The position numbers were made by a program, and so were the translations under genes. Source: Acuticoccus sediminis (GTDB lineage Bacteria; Pseudomonadota; Alphaproteobacteria; Rhizobiales; Amorphaceae). From it: 64,000 nt of DNA. Position 1 is the stretch's first letter. Every line of letters begins with the position of its first letter. The stretch lies in the NCBI RefSeq assembly GCF_003258595.1, contig NZ_QHHQ01000005.1:62001-126000 (forward strand), read 5' to 3'. Shown here in pieces: positions 43,004-51,560 of this stretch. Below the pieces are notes generated by a model. That model saw only the letters and a program-made list of their open reading frames with translations. It made no database searches and had not been told where the DNA came from.

Positions 43004-43963
43004 TCAGTACAGCGCGATCGGATCGATGATCGCCTGGACGGCACCGCGCAGACGCGAGGGGCCGAGCACGAACATGAACTCCGAGACGTCGTCCTCGATG
43101 AGCGGCCCGGTGTTCATCACCTCCAGGATGTAGATCCCGTTCTCCTTCAGGAGCGTGATGTGGCCCTGGAACGGACGGCCGGGGTTCTGCGGCGGGACGA
43201 CGTCGACGCCCCACGTGTCGGCGCCGACCGCCAGAACGCCGAGCTCGGCCATGTATTCGGCGACGTCCTCGGCCATGCCCGGCTCGCCCGAGCCCCAGGC
43301 CTTCGGGTCGGACGGCAGGACGTGGTCGGTCCAGCCGGTGTGGAAGAGCACCACATCGCCCTCGCCAAGCGTGACGCCCTGCGCCTCGGCCTGCGCCTTC
43401 ACGTCGTCGGCGGTGAAGTACTCGCCGGCGTCGAGGTGCTCCTTGCCGGCGTGCGCGGCCATGTCGAGCACCACGCCGCGCGCGACCAGCGGCGGCACCT
43501 TCTCGAGACCGAGCTTGGTCATGCCGGTGACCTGCGAGATCTCGGCCGCCTCGTTGCAGTTGTAGAAGTAGCTGCCGTCCTCGTTGTGCAGGCCGCCGTG
43601 CGCCAGCGTGTCGAGCTGCGAGCCGATGCCGAGCCAGCCGGTGAAAATGTCGTCGTTGTAGATGAAGCCGTTCGGGAACGGCATCTCGCCCCACTGCTGG
43701 CCGGGCTGCAGGATCGTAACCGACAGGTTGCGCGCCCCGAAGGCGGGGATGGTCTTGTCGATGATGATGCCGAGGTGCTGGGTCTTGCCCTGCTTGACGA
43801 GCGCGGCGGCGGCCTTCACGCGCTCCGGCGTGATGGTGTTGGCCGCGCCGATCTCGTCGTCCGGTCCCCATTTGGAGGGCGTGCACTCGGCGAGCGCCGT
43901 CCCGCCCATCGCGACCGCCAGCAGCGCGGCGAGACCGGCCGTCTTCCATGTGTGAGTCGTCAT
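43004..43963 (-). CDS. Periplasmic cyclase-family (KynB-like) metal hydrolase, 319 aa
   Basis: A signal peptide (KTAGLAALLAVAMGGTALA, cleaved before ECTPSKWG) shows export. The mature part matches the putative cyclase/kynurenine formamidase fold. GSQLDTLAHGG takes the place of the usual H-x-G-T-H-x-D-x-P-x-H metal motif, the variant found in the larger periplasmic-type subgroup. VLFHTGWTDH and GADTWGVDVVP are also family-like. It is the last gene of the Liv-type operon, 28 bases after livF-like, so it probably hydrolyses or lactonises the transported compound outside the inner membrane. The substrate is unknown; an amide, ester or lactone is likely. Confidence 0.82.
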   Translation of the reverse strand: MTTHTWKTAGLAALLAVAMGGTALAECTPSKWGPDDEIGAANTITPERVKAAAALVKQGKTQHLGIIIDKTIPAFGARNLSVTILQPGQQWGEMPFPNGFIYNDDIFTGWLGIGSQLDTLAHGGLHNEDGSYFYNCNEAAEISQVTGMTKLGLEKVPPLVARGVVLDMAAHAGKEHLDAGEYFTADDVKAQAEAQGVTLGEGDVVLFHTGWTDHVLPSDPKAWGSGEPGMAEDVAEYMAELGVLAVGADTWGVDVVPPQNPGRPFQGHITLLKENGIYILEVMNTGPLIEDDVSEFMFVLGPSRLRGAVQAIIDPIALY

Positions 43964-43990
43964 CGGTTTCCTCCTTTGTCTGGGACGCCG

Positions 43991-44668
43991 TCAGCGCCCT
44001 GGATCCGCCAGCACCGGCGCGGTCTCGATTTCGCCGCGCTCGATGCCGATGGTTCGGTCGGCAAAGCTCTTCAGCAGTGCCGGATTGGATTCGGTGATGA
44101 GGAGCGAGAGGGACGGGTCCGCCGCCTGCAGCGCCCGCAGCGCCTCGCCGTAGCGCTGGGCGAGCACCGGGGCGAGGCCCTGGAACGGCTCGTCGAGCAG
44201 GACGAGGCGCGTGCCGATCATCAGCGCGCGGCCGAGCGCCACCATCTTGCCCTGCCCGCCGGAGACCGAGCCGGCCGGCCGCCCCGCCATCTCCTTCAAC
44301 TCCGGCAGGATCGCGTAGACCCGCTCCAGCCGCCGGTCCCGTTCGGCCGGGTCGAGCCGCGCCACGCGTGCCGGCAGGAGGATGTTCTCCTTCACCGTAA
44401 AGGCCGAGAAGAGCCGCCGGTCCTCCGGCGCCCAGCCGATACCGAGCCCCGGCCGCTCGTGCGCCGGCACCGTCTCGATCGCCCGGCCGCCGAGACGGAT
44501 CGTGCCGGTGGAGGCGACCGCCCCCATGATGGCGCGCAGGGTGGTGGTCTTGCCGGCCCCGTTGCGGCCGACATAGGCGACCGTCTCCCCCTCGCCGACG
44601 GAGAACGTCACGCCGCGCAGGATCGGGATGCCGGCGATCGCGACGGAGAGATCCTGGAGCTCGAGCAT
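43991..44668 (-). CDS. Branched-chain-type ABC transporter ATPase (LivF-like), 225 aa
   Basis: The short ATPase has Walker A GRNGAGKTT, Q-loop WAPEDRRLFSAFTVKENI (APEDR, typical of LivF), signature SVSGGQGKMVALGRAL and Walker B RLVLLDEPFQGLAP. The final H-loop carries SNPALLKS (N-P) where LivF proteins usually have QN, and no His. It pairs with the LivG-like ATPase whose stop overlaps its ATG by one base. Both power the LivH/LivM channel. The real substrate is inferred to be a small organic acid or amino acid derivative, because the operon ends with a hydrolase. Confidence 0.9.
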   Translation of the reverse strand: MLELQDLSVAIAGIPILRGVTFSVGEGETVAYVGRNGAGKTTTLRAIMGAVASTGTIRLGGRAIETVPAHERPGLGIGWAPEDRRLFSAFTVKENILLPARVARLDPAERDRRLERVYAILPELKEMAGRPAGSVSGGQGKMVALGRALMIGTRLVLLDEPFQGLAPVLAQRYGEALRALQAADPSLSLLITESNPALLKSFADRTIGIERGEIETAPVLADPGR

Positions 44669-45417
44669 CAGGCCGTCCCGATCACGGTGCGGATGACTTC
44701 GGGGTCGGCGAGGACCTCGGCAGGCGGCCCGTCGCGCTGGATCTGGCCGGAGGACCACACCGCGACACGCGTCGCGTAACGCGTCACCATCTCCATGTCG
44801 TGCTCGACGAAGACGGACGTGACGCCCCGCGCCTCGAGCGCCCGGATGAGCGTTTCCATGACGGCGAACTTCTCCGACGAGGCGACGCCGGAGGTCGGCT
44901 CGTCCATCAGCAGGAGCTCCGGCTCCAGCGCGAGCGCGAGGGCGATGTCGACCAGCTTGCGCTTGCCCTCGGGCAGCTCGTGCGCCTCCCGGTCGGCGAC
45001 GTCCGCGCAGTCGATCAGCGCCAGCAGCGCGTCCGCCTTGTCGCGCTCCGGCGTCGCCAGCAGCCGCGTGAAGGGGGCGATGCGGCCGGCGCGGGCGGCG
45101 GCGGCGATGGCGACGTTCTCGCGCACGGTCTGCTGGGCGAAGAGCTGCGGGATCTGGAACGCGCGCGCGATGCCGAGCCGGGTGATGGCACGCGGGCTCT
45201 TGCCGATCAGCTCGCGGCCGCGATAGCGCACCGACCCCGCGCGCGGCTTCAGGTAGCCGGTGCAGATGTTGAGGAAGGTGGTCTTCCCCGCCCCGTTCGG
45301 GCCGATGATGGCGATGTGCTCGCCCTCGGCGATCGTGAGGCCGATCCCGTCCGCGGCGACGACGCCGCCGAAGCGGATCTCGAGGCCCGAGGCCTCCAGC
45401 AGCATGGCCCCGCTCAT
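44668..45417 (-). CDS. Branched-chain-type ABC transporter ATPase (LivG-like), 249 aa
   Basis: The motifs are Walker A GPNGAGKTTF, Q-loop IARAFQIPQLFAQQTV, Walker B PELLLMDEPTSGVAS and the switch His in VEHDMEMV. The signature is the divergent LPEGKRKLVDIALALAL rather than LSGGQ, as is frequent for LivG subunits that pair with a canonical LivF. ATG 45417 overlaps the stop of the LivM-like gene by 4 bases. It forms the heterodimeric ATPase with the gene that follows. Length matches LivG. Confidence 0.92.
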   Translation of the reverse strand: MSGAMLLEASGLEIRFGGVVAADGIGLTIAEGEHIAIIGPNGAGKTTFLNICTGYLKPRAGSVRYRGRELIGKSPRAITRLGIARAFQIPQLFAQQTVRENVAIAAAARAGRIAPFTRLLATPERDKADALLALIDCADVADREAHELPEGKRKLVDIALALALEPELLLMDEPTSGVASSEKFAVMETLIRALEARGVTSVFVEHDMEMVTRYATRVAVWSSGQIQRDGPPAEVLADPEVIRTVIGTA

Positions 45418-46406
45418 ACCCGCTCCATCGCGTTGCGCTCCGACCGGCCCCGCTCGCCAGCCGCGCCGGCGCGGCCCCGCCCCGGCCGCCGGCCGAGGCG
45501 CTGGACAAGGCCGATCAGCCCGTCCGGCTGGAAGAGGATGATGACGAGGAGGACGACGCCGAGCGTCATCTGCCAGTAGTCGCCGACGTAGGCCGCCGCG
45601 AAGGAGCGGATGAACTCGAACGCGAAGGAGCCGACCAGCGCGCCGAGGACGTTCCCCGCTCCGCCCAGGATCGCGACGAACACCATCTCGCCCGAGCGCG
45701 TCCAGTAGGCGTAGTCAGGCGTCGCGAGGCCCTGGAAGACGGCGACGAGCGCGCCGCCGAGCCCGGCCAGCATCGCCGAGATTACGTAGAAGGCGAGCAG
45801 CGTGCGGCGCGGCGACACGCCGAGGTACTCCACCCGCGTCTCGTTCGTCTTGATCGCCTTCAGGGTGTGGCCGATCGGGCTGTCGAGCAGGCGGTGCACC
45901 GCCGCGAGCGCCGCCGCCAGCAGCGCCAGCGAAACGCCGTAGAGGACGAGCTCGAACTCGGCCCGGTCCATGGCGAGGCCGAGAACGGTGGGCCGGGCGA
46001 CGCGCAGGCCGTCGGTCCCGCCGGTGATGTGAAAGAACTTCTCGAGGAGCGAGTAGAGCACCATCGAGAAGGCGAGGTTCAGCATCGCGAAAAAGATGTA
46101 GCGGTAGCGCACCACGAAGACGCCGACCGCCAGACCGGCCACCCCCGCCGCCAGGGTCGCGAGCGGCAGGAGCAGCACGAGGTCCACCGCGCCGACGTCG
46201 CGCAGGACGAAGCCCATCGTGTAGGCGCCGACCGCGAAGAAGAGCGCGTGGCCGAACGACACCTGCCCCGCCTGAAGCAGCAGGATGATGCCCAGCACTG
46301 GCAGCGCCTTGGCGAACACGATCGTCAGCAGCGGCACGTAGGAGGTGCCGACGAACGGGTACACGGCGAGCGCGGCCAGGATGGCGGGGAAGAGGATGCG
46401 CATCAT
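45414..46406 (-). CDS. Branched-chain-type ABC permease (LivM-like), 330 aa
   Basis: Eight or more hydrophobic helices alternate with short loops. The conserved LivM loop (AIKTNETRVEYLGVSPRRTLL, near residue 190) and the FGHALFFAVGAYTMGF segment near residue 50 identify the family. The C-terminal cytoplasmic tail is Arg-rich (RRPGRGRAGAAGERG). The gene starts with two adjacent ATG codons (46406 and 46403), 31 bases after the LivH-like stop. It forms the membrane channel with LivH. Confidence 0.9.
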   Translation of the reverse strand: MMRILFPAILAALAVYPFVGTSYVPLLTIVFAKALPVLGIILLLQAGQVSFGHALFFAVGAYTMGFVLRDVGAVDLVLLLPLATLAAGVAGLAVGVFVVRYRYIFFAMLNLAFSMVLYSLLEKFFHITGGTDGLRVARPTVLGLAMDRAEFELVLYGVSLALLAAALAAVHRLLDSPIGHTLKAIKTNETRVEYLGVSPRRTLLAFYVISAMLAGLGGALVAVFQGLATPDYAYWTRSGEMVFVAILGGAGNVLGALVGSFAFEFIRSFAAAYVGDYWQMTLGVVLLVIILFQPDGLIGLVQRLGRRPGRGRAGAAGERGRSERNAMERV

Positions 46407-46437
46407 GACGGGGTGCGGTCCGCTCGGGTGTGGCGCA

Positions 46438-47343
46438 TCAGATCTTCCGTGCGGCGGTACGGCCGAAGAGGCCTTCGGGGCGGACGAGGAGCACCAGGAC
46501 CATGATGAGGTAGGGCATCACGACCTCGAACTCGGGCGCGTAGAAGACCGCAAACGACCGGCCGAGGCCGATGAGGAGCGCGGCCAGCGCCGCCCCCTCG
46601 ATCTGCCCGAGCCCCGCCGTGGCGGCGACCGCGAAGGACAGGACGATCATGTCCGGCCCGATGCCCGGCAGCACCGAGGTGGTCGGCGAGGCGAGCGCGC
46701 CGCCGAGCGCCGCCAGCGTGGCGCCGATGACGAAGGTCACCAGGAAGGCGCGGCGCGCGTTGATGCCGACCGCCATCGCCGCCTCGCGGTCCTCGGTGAC
46801 GGCGACGATCACCGAGCCCGCCAGCGTGTGGCGCAGGAAGAAGCGCAGGCCGAGGAGCACGCAGAGCGCAATCGCCGGCAGGAACAGCGTCTGGTAGGCC
46901 GTATAGGTCACGCCGCCGACGGAGACGTTGCCGAGCGCCTGCAGCGGGCCGGAATAGAAGTAGGGCTGCACGCCCCAGATCACGCGCTGCAGGTTCTCCA
47001 GGATCATGAAGATCGCGAACGTGACGAGGAGTTGCAGCGCCTGCTCGTTGTCGTAGATGCGCCGCAGCAGGAAGCGCTCCATCAGCCCGCCCACGACGAC
47101 GCCGATGACGACCGCCGTGACGAGATAGACCGGCAGCGCCAGCCACCCCGGCATCCCCCGCGTCGCGAGCCACGCGGCGAGGCTGACGGCGGCATACGCC
47201 CCCAGCGCGTAGAAGCTGCCGTGCGCGACGTTGAGGATGCGCATCACGCCGAACACGAGCGTCAGCCCGACGGCGACGAGGAAGACGAGCGCCCCGTACG
47301 CGATCCCATCGAAGAGGACGAGGAGGAGAAGTTGCGTGTTCAC
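46438..47343 (-). CDS. Branched-chain-type ABC permease (LivH-like), 301 aa
   Basis: The sequence begins VNTQLLLLVLFDGIAYGALVF and carries the LivH signature GLTLVFGVMRILNVAHGSFYALGAY, the EDREAAMAVGINARRAF coupling loop and ASPTTSVLPGIGPDMIVLSF. Eight helices are visible. The start is GTG 47343 with AAAGG 6-7 bases before it. The gene lies between the binding-protein gene (122-base gap) and the LivM-like gene. Its length fits the family. Confidence 0.92.
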   Translation of the reverse strand: MNTQLLLLVLFDGIAYGALVFLVAVGLTLVFGVMRILNVAHGSFYALGAYAAVSLAAWLATRGMPGWLALPVYLVTAVVIGVVVGGLMERFLLRRIYDNEQALQLLVTFAIFMILENLQRVIWGVQPYFYSGPLQALGNVSVGGVTYTAYQTLFLPAIALCVLLGLRFFLRHTLAGSVIVAVTEDREAAMAVGINARRAFLVTFVIGATLAALGGALASPTTSVLPGIGPDMIVLSFAVAATAGLGQIEGAALAALLIGLGRSFAVFYAPEFEVVMPYLIMVLVLLVRPEGLFGRTAARKI

Positions 47344-47465
47344 GCGCGACCTTTGCGGGCGAGAGGTGCCGCCCGGCGCGGCCGCCGGGCCATCGGACAC
47401 CGGCGCGGGGCCGGACGGATCACGAGGTCCGGCGGCCGAGCACGGGGCCGGGCCGCCGCCTCGGC

Positions 47466-48773
47466 TCAGTCGCCGTAGGTGTAGGCGTCGAACTTCGTGT
47501 CGAGGAAACTCTGGTCGAGCCCGCCGATCCACTCCACCGACTCGGTGCCGACGGGAGGCATGATGTCCTCGGCGGCGTAGATGCGCATGTTGTCGATGAT
47601 GGGGAAGTCGTACTCGCCGACGGTGCGGGCGGTGCCGATGAGCTGGTCCTCGAGGCCCTGGTGGTCCTCACGCAGCGTCACCTCGCGGCCGAGGCCGGTG
47701 AACGACAGCCCGTTCATGGCCTCGATCACCTGGTCCTCGTCGGGCCACTCGCCGCCGTTCGCCTCGATCGCCTTGGCATAGGCGCCCTCTAGGGCGGCGA
47801 AAGCCTGGGCCATGTGGAAGGCCGGATAGATCGGGTAGTCGCCCGTCGCGTCCTGGAACTCGGCGACGAACGCCTTGAACTTGTCGGTGTCCTTCGTCTC
47901 CGGATGGAGGAAGTAGTGGTCGCCGCGGCCACCGACGATCGCCCCGTCGGGGAGTGCGCCGCCCAGCCGCTGCAACGACGATTCCGCCAGCGGCAGGACG
48001 AACGTGGACGACTGCGTCAGTCCGCGCTGGCTCGCCTGGCGCACGAACGTCTCGAGGTCGCCGCCCCAGGAGGTGGAGAGGATGACGTCGGGCCGAAGCG
48101 CCTGGAGGCGGGAGATCTCGGCCGAGTAGTCGGGCGCGCCGAAGCGGGGGAAGAGCTCGGCAACGACCTTCACGTCGGGCTTCAGCGCCTTGAGTGCGCT
48201 GGAGAAGAGGTTCCAGCTATCGCGGCCCCAGGCGTAGTCCTGGTTGACGACGGCGATGGTGGAGAAGTCGGGCTTGGTCTGAAGGAGGTAGAGGAGCGCC
48301 GCCATCATCTCGGGCGTGGCGTTGCCCTGGGTGCGGAAGTTGTACTTGTAGTCCTCCTCCTCGAAGATCCGCTGGGTGCCGCAGTCCCAGAGGATGTTGA
48401 TGACCTCGAGGTCCTCCGCCAGCGGCGCGAGGTTGAGGCAGTTGCCCGACGAGATCGCCGCCATCATGACGTCGACCTTCTCGTCCTGCACCAGGCGGCG
48501 GAACTCGCTGGCGAGCGTCTCGCCGCCCGCGCCCTCGTCGGTGAAGAAGAGCTCGACGGGCACTCCGCCGATGCCGCCGCGGTCGTTGAGGTCCTTGGCG
48601 AGGATCTCCGCGGCCGCCCGCCCCGGCACGCCGAAGACCGACGCCGGTCCGGACAGGAACGTGGTGATGCCGACCTTCACCTTGTCGGGCTTGTCGGCGG
48701 CGATCGCGTCCGAGGTGATGGCGCCGGAGGCCACCACGAGGGCCGCCGTCGCAGCGGCAATGGCTTTCAACAT
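47466..48773 (-). CDS. Periplasmic substrate-binding protein of a Liv-type ABC transporter, 435 aa
   Basis: A signal peptide (MLKAIAAATAALVVASGAIT, cleavage after DAIA) precedes a class I periplasmic binding protein (Peripla_BP_6 type): VKVGITTFLSGPASVFGVPG, DGRGGI-like RGGIGGVPVELFFTDEG, and TIAVVNQDYAWGRDSW. ATG 48773 has GGAAGGAGA directly upstream. It is the first gene of a six-gene uptake operon and its promoter lies in the 492-bp divergent region shared with the GntR gene, where an operator-like sequence is found at 48862-48879. The ligand is not deducible. Length is slightly above the LivJ type. Confidence 0.92.
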   Translation of the reverse strand: MLKAIAAATAALVVASGAITSDAIAADKPDKVKVGITTFLSGPASVFGVPGRAAAEILAKDLNDRGGIGGVPVELFFTDEGAGGETLASEFRRLVQDEKVDVMMAAISSGNCLNLAPLAEDLEVINILWDCGTQRIFEEEDYKYNFRTQGNATPEMMAALLYLLQTKPDFSTIAVVNQDYAWGRDSWNLFSSALKALKPDVKVVAELFPRFGAPDYSAEISRLQALRPDVILSTSWGGDLETFVRQASQRGLTQSSTFVLPLAESSLQRLGGALPDGAIVGGRGDHYFLHPETKDTDKFKAFVAEFQDATGDYPIYPAFHMAQAFAALEGAYAKAIEANGGEWPDEDQVIEAMNGLSFTGLGREVTLREDHQGLEDQLIGTARTVGEYDFPIIDNMRIYAAEDIMPPVGTESVEWIGGLDQSFLDTKFDAYTYGD

Positions 48774-48861
48774 CCGTGTCTCCTTCCCTCGCGCGGGCCT
48801 CTGTGGGCCCTTCGCGGCGCGACAGTGGCGCCTATTAACCAGCTTGTCTACGGCCAACGCG

Positions 48862-48879
48862 CTATTGTTCGACCCATTC
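48862..48879. promoter_or_regulatory. Partial GntR operator near the uptake operon
   Basis: CTATTGTTCGACCCATTC shares its first 11 bases (CTATTGTTCGA) with the near-perfect palindrome at 49245-49262, and the right half is degenerate. It lies 89 bases upstream of the binding-protein start codon, suitable for repression or activation by the same regulator. Confidence 0.5.
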
Positions 48880-49244
48880 GGTGATTTTCGGTCGAAAAAT
48901 TAATTACATGACGAATTATGACGAAACGCATCCGGATCCGGCCGCAATTCCGCCCGATCCCGGCTCTACATCCGACGCGGTTGAAGCCCTGCGGGTGCCA
49001 GGTCACGCACCCGGGACGGAAGGAGCCTGTCGCGGCCGGAATTGCGGCCGAACACACATGCCGGACCACCGCCAATTCGGCAGAAACCGGCTGGGACCTG
49101 CGGTCGATCGCGATGATCGGCTCCTGCGAGAGGCAGGCGCCGGGCCATGGACCCGCGCCCGATCGCCTGATATAAGTCCCTAAAAAGACTTCCAAATCCG
49201 AATTTTGAGGCGTACGTTCCGGGCAATGGCGGTCGGCCTCTCCG

Positions 49245-49262
49245 CTATTGTTCGAACGATAG
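49245..49262. promoter_or_regulatory. GntR operator candidate, 18-bp near-palindrome
   Basis: CTATTGTTCGAACGATAG is a palindrome except for one mismatched pair (bases 5 and 14), centred on TTCGAA. It ends 3 bases before the GTG start of the GntR gene, so binding there would block initiation or transcription of the regulator itself. Confidence 0.6.
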
Positions 49263-49265
49263 GCG

Positions 49266-50003
49266 GTGATCGTGGCACAGGAGGAGTCCCGGACGGCGTC
49301 GCGCCACTCCGCTCTCGCCGAAGTGCTGCGGCAGGAGATCGAGGCGGGGACGTGGGCCGTCGGCGAGAAGTTCCCCACCGAGGCGGACCTGCAGTCCCGC
49401 TTCGGCGTCGGCCGCTACACCATCCGCAAGGCACTGAAGATCCTGACCGAGCAGGGGCTCATCGCCCGGCGGCCCAAGACCGGCTCGGTCGTCCTGTCCG
49501 ACACCCCCGTCACCCAGTTCGTCCATACCCTGCGCGACCTGCGCGAGGTGACGAACTTCGGCCGTGTCACGCGCTTCAGCGTCCAGCAGCAGGGCATCGT
49601 GACCGTCGATGCCGACAGCGCGCCGGACCCCGCCGACGCCGGGCGATACTTCCGCGTCGCGGGCCCGCGCTACCTGTTCGGCGCGAGCGAGCCGCTGTGC
49701 TGGTCGGAGATCCTCGTCCCGGAGGATTTTCAGGAACTGCGCGAGCAGATGCGCGCCGGCCACTCCCCCGTCTACGAGCTGGCGCTCGAGCGCTACGGGC
49801 TGAAGCTCGACTACATCGCGCAGACCGTCGCCGCGATCGCGCTGTCGCCGGCGATGGCACGCCTCCTGAAGGCGGAGGGCGAGACGGCGGCCCTCCTCGT
49901 CACGCGCCGCTTCGTGGAGACCGGCGGGCGCGCGTTCGAACTGACGCGCCACCTCTACCCCAGCGGCCGGTACGTGCTCGCGACCGTCTACCGCGAACGC
50001 TGA
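49266..50003 (+). CDS. GntR-family regulator, HutC/UTRA type, 245 aa
   Basis: The winged helix is evident: LAEVLRQEIEAGTWAVGEKFPTEADLQSRFGVGRYTIRKALKILTEQGLIARRPKTGSVV. A UTRA ligand-binding domain follows (LCWSEILVPEDFQELREQM, then RLLKAEGETAALLVTRRFVETGG). GTG 49266 is the first start; GTG 49272 is an alternative. It is divergent from the Liv-type operon and 5 bases from the convergent lyase gene end. With the palindrome at its own start and a second site near the operon promoter, it probably controls uptake in response to the substrate or a product. Confidence 0.9.
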   Translation: MIVAQEESRTASRHSALAEVLRQEIEAGTWAVGEKFPTEADLQSRFGVGRYTIRKALKILTEQGLIARRPKTGSVVLSDTPVTQFVHTLRDLREVTNFGRVTRFSVQQQGIVTVDADSAPDPADAGRYFRVAGPRYLFGASEPLCWSEILVPEDFQELREQMRAGHSPVYELALERYGLKLDYIAQTVAAIALSPAMARLLKAEGETAALLVTRRFVETGGRAFELTRHLYPSGRYVLATVYRER

Positions 50004-50008
50004 CGCCG

Positions 50009-50953
50009 TTACTCGGCGGCGACCAGCGTCGGGTAGGTCGCCGGGAGCTTGGGCACGCCCGCGCGATGCACCGCACCGCCGAGCCGCTGCCCCGGCAGCC
50101 ACGCCTCGAGGTCGGTCCTGAGCGCCAGCAGCGCGTCGAGGTCGATCCCGGTGTCGAAGCCCATCGTCTCCAGCAGGTAGACGGTGTCCTCGGTGTCGAT
50201 GTTGCCGGTGGCGCCGGGGGCGAAGGGGCAGCCGCCGAGCCCGCCCAGCGACGCGTCGAAACGCCGGACGCCCGCCTCGACCGCCGCCACGACGTTGGCG
50301 AGGCCGAGCCCGCGCGTGTCGTGGAAATGGGCGAGGATCGGCAGATCGCCGATCTCGGCCGCGACGGCGCGCATCAGCCGGCCCACCCGCAGCGGGTCGG
50401 CGTAGCCCACGGTGTCGGCGATCATGATCTCGTCCGCGCCGGCCTCGGCCACCTGACGGGCGAGGTCCACCACGTCGCGCTCCGGAACCTCGCCCTGGAG
50501 GGTGCAGCCGAAGGCGGTGGCAACGCAGCAGGCGATCGTCACCTCGCCGGCGAGCCCGCGCGCCTCCCGCTCGGCGATCATCGCGCGGAAGGCGTCGACC
50601 GCCTCGGCCCGGGTACGGCGCACGTTGGCGAGGCTGTGCGTCTCGCTGGCGGAGACGAGCGTGTTGATCTTCCGGAAACCGGCGTCGAACGCCCGCACCG
50701 CGCCCTTGAAGTTCACCGCCAGCACCGAGGCGAGAAAGCTCGCGTCCGCGAGCGCCGCGGCCGCGACGTCGTCGGCGTCCGCGAACTGGGGGATGATCTT
50801 CGCCGGGACGAAGGACGTCACCTCGATCTCGCGCACGCCGGCGGCGGCGGACCGGGTCATCCACTCGATCTTGCGTTCGGTCGGCATCATCTCGGGGACC
50901 AGCTGAAGCCCGTCACGCAACCCGACCTCACGCACCAGAATGTCTTCACGCAT
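50009..50953 (-). CDS. Hydroxymethylglutaryl-CoA lyase-type enzyme, 314 aa
   Basis: An HMGL-like TIM barrel: the N-terminal EVGLRDGLQLVPEM has the catalytic Asp and Arg (RDGLQ), ACCVATAFGCTLQGEV and MIADTVGYADP follow, then the metal-binding HFHDTRGLGLANVVAA. GLGGCPFAPGATGNIDTED carries the active-site Cys of true HMG-CoA lyases. Length is normal. It would cleave HMG-CoA or a related branched acyl-CoA to acetyl-CoA and a beta-keto acid. It lies just beyond the GntR gene on the opposite strand and may belong to the same catabolic unit as the uptake operon, or to leucine degradation. Confidence 0.92.
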   Translation of the reverse strand: MREDILVREVGLRDGLQLVPEMMPTERKIEWMTRSAAAGVREIEVTSFVPAKIIPQFADADDVAAAALADASFLASVLAVNFKGAVRAFDAGFRKINTLVSASETHSLANVRRTRAEAVDAFRAMIAEREARGLAGEVTIACCVATAFGCTLQGEVPERDVVDLARQVAEAGADEIMIADTVGYADPLRVGRLMRAVAAEIGDLPILAHFHDTRGLGLANVVAAVEAGVRRFDASLGGLGGCPFAPGATGNIDTEDTVYLLETMGFDTGIDLDALLALRTDLEAWLPGQRLGGAVHRAGVPKLPATYPTLVAAE

Positions 50954-51560
50954 TCCCGAACCCCCTCCGTGTCGTTCGACCCCCTCCTAGCACTCCCGTC
51001 GCGGAAATGCCCGTCCGCTCATGGTTCTGCCCCGTCGGCAGCCTGATGAGCCAGGCCGCACGGGGGCGGACTGCGGCGGCGACGACAGATCCGCAGGTTC
51101 GCCAACAACAGGGACACACTTCTAAAATTGATATGGATTTCGTGTAATCTTTTAGGTATGCAATCACGAAATACGCCACAATGTTGCCAATTTTCTGCAT
51201 TCCATCAACGTTTTGAGTGGGGATGCCAGAACCAGTCTAAGCGGACGACGGCGGCCCCGCCGCCCACCGGAACGGATCGTAACGCCGGCTCGTGCGTTGG
51301 ATCGTTCTCTGCGCTCGGGAGAAAGGCGAACGTCTGTGCCAATGGCGACCAGCACCGCGCTCGACCCGAGCCACACCCACACCCTGCATGATGCCGACCT
51401 GCGGATGCAGTGCACGGATCAGCCACAATCTCGGTGAGTGTGAACGTTGAGGCAGCGGGATGATGTTCAATTGCAAGCCAACGTAGTAACTTTGCAAGAT
51501 AGCCGTGTCTGAGGTCCGTCACGCGCGGTCGGCCGAAGCAAGATTGGATGCCGTCCAACC
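50954..51560. other. 607-bp intergenic region without recognised genes
   Basis: No convincing gene is seen between the lyase start and the GGDEF-EAL gene. Frames present are short, lack ribosome sites and have no recognisable content. The stretch 51115-51210 is AT-rich (CTAAAATTGATATGGATTTCG) and may contain promoters or a small RNA. An inverted element near 50970 (GTCGTTCGACC) resembles part of the GntR operator but is short. Confidence 0.5.

Larger units (their letters stand above)
48774..49265. other. Divergent regulatory region between uptake operon and GntR gene
   Basis: This 492-bp interval has no credible gene. It is AT-richer than its surroundings at both ends (CGAAAAATTAATTACATGACG near 48893; TAAAAAGACTTCCAAATCCG near 49181). 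It holds the two related operator-like elements described separately and must contain the promoters of the binding-protein gene and the GntR gene. Confidence 0.6.

Noticed and set aside
51115-51560. Short frames in the gap before the GGDEF-EAL gene (for example 87 codons from 51128)
   Set aside because: No ribosome site, no recognisable content, and lower GC makes chance frames likely.
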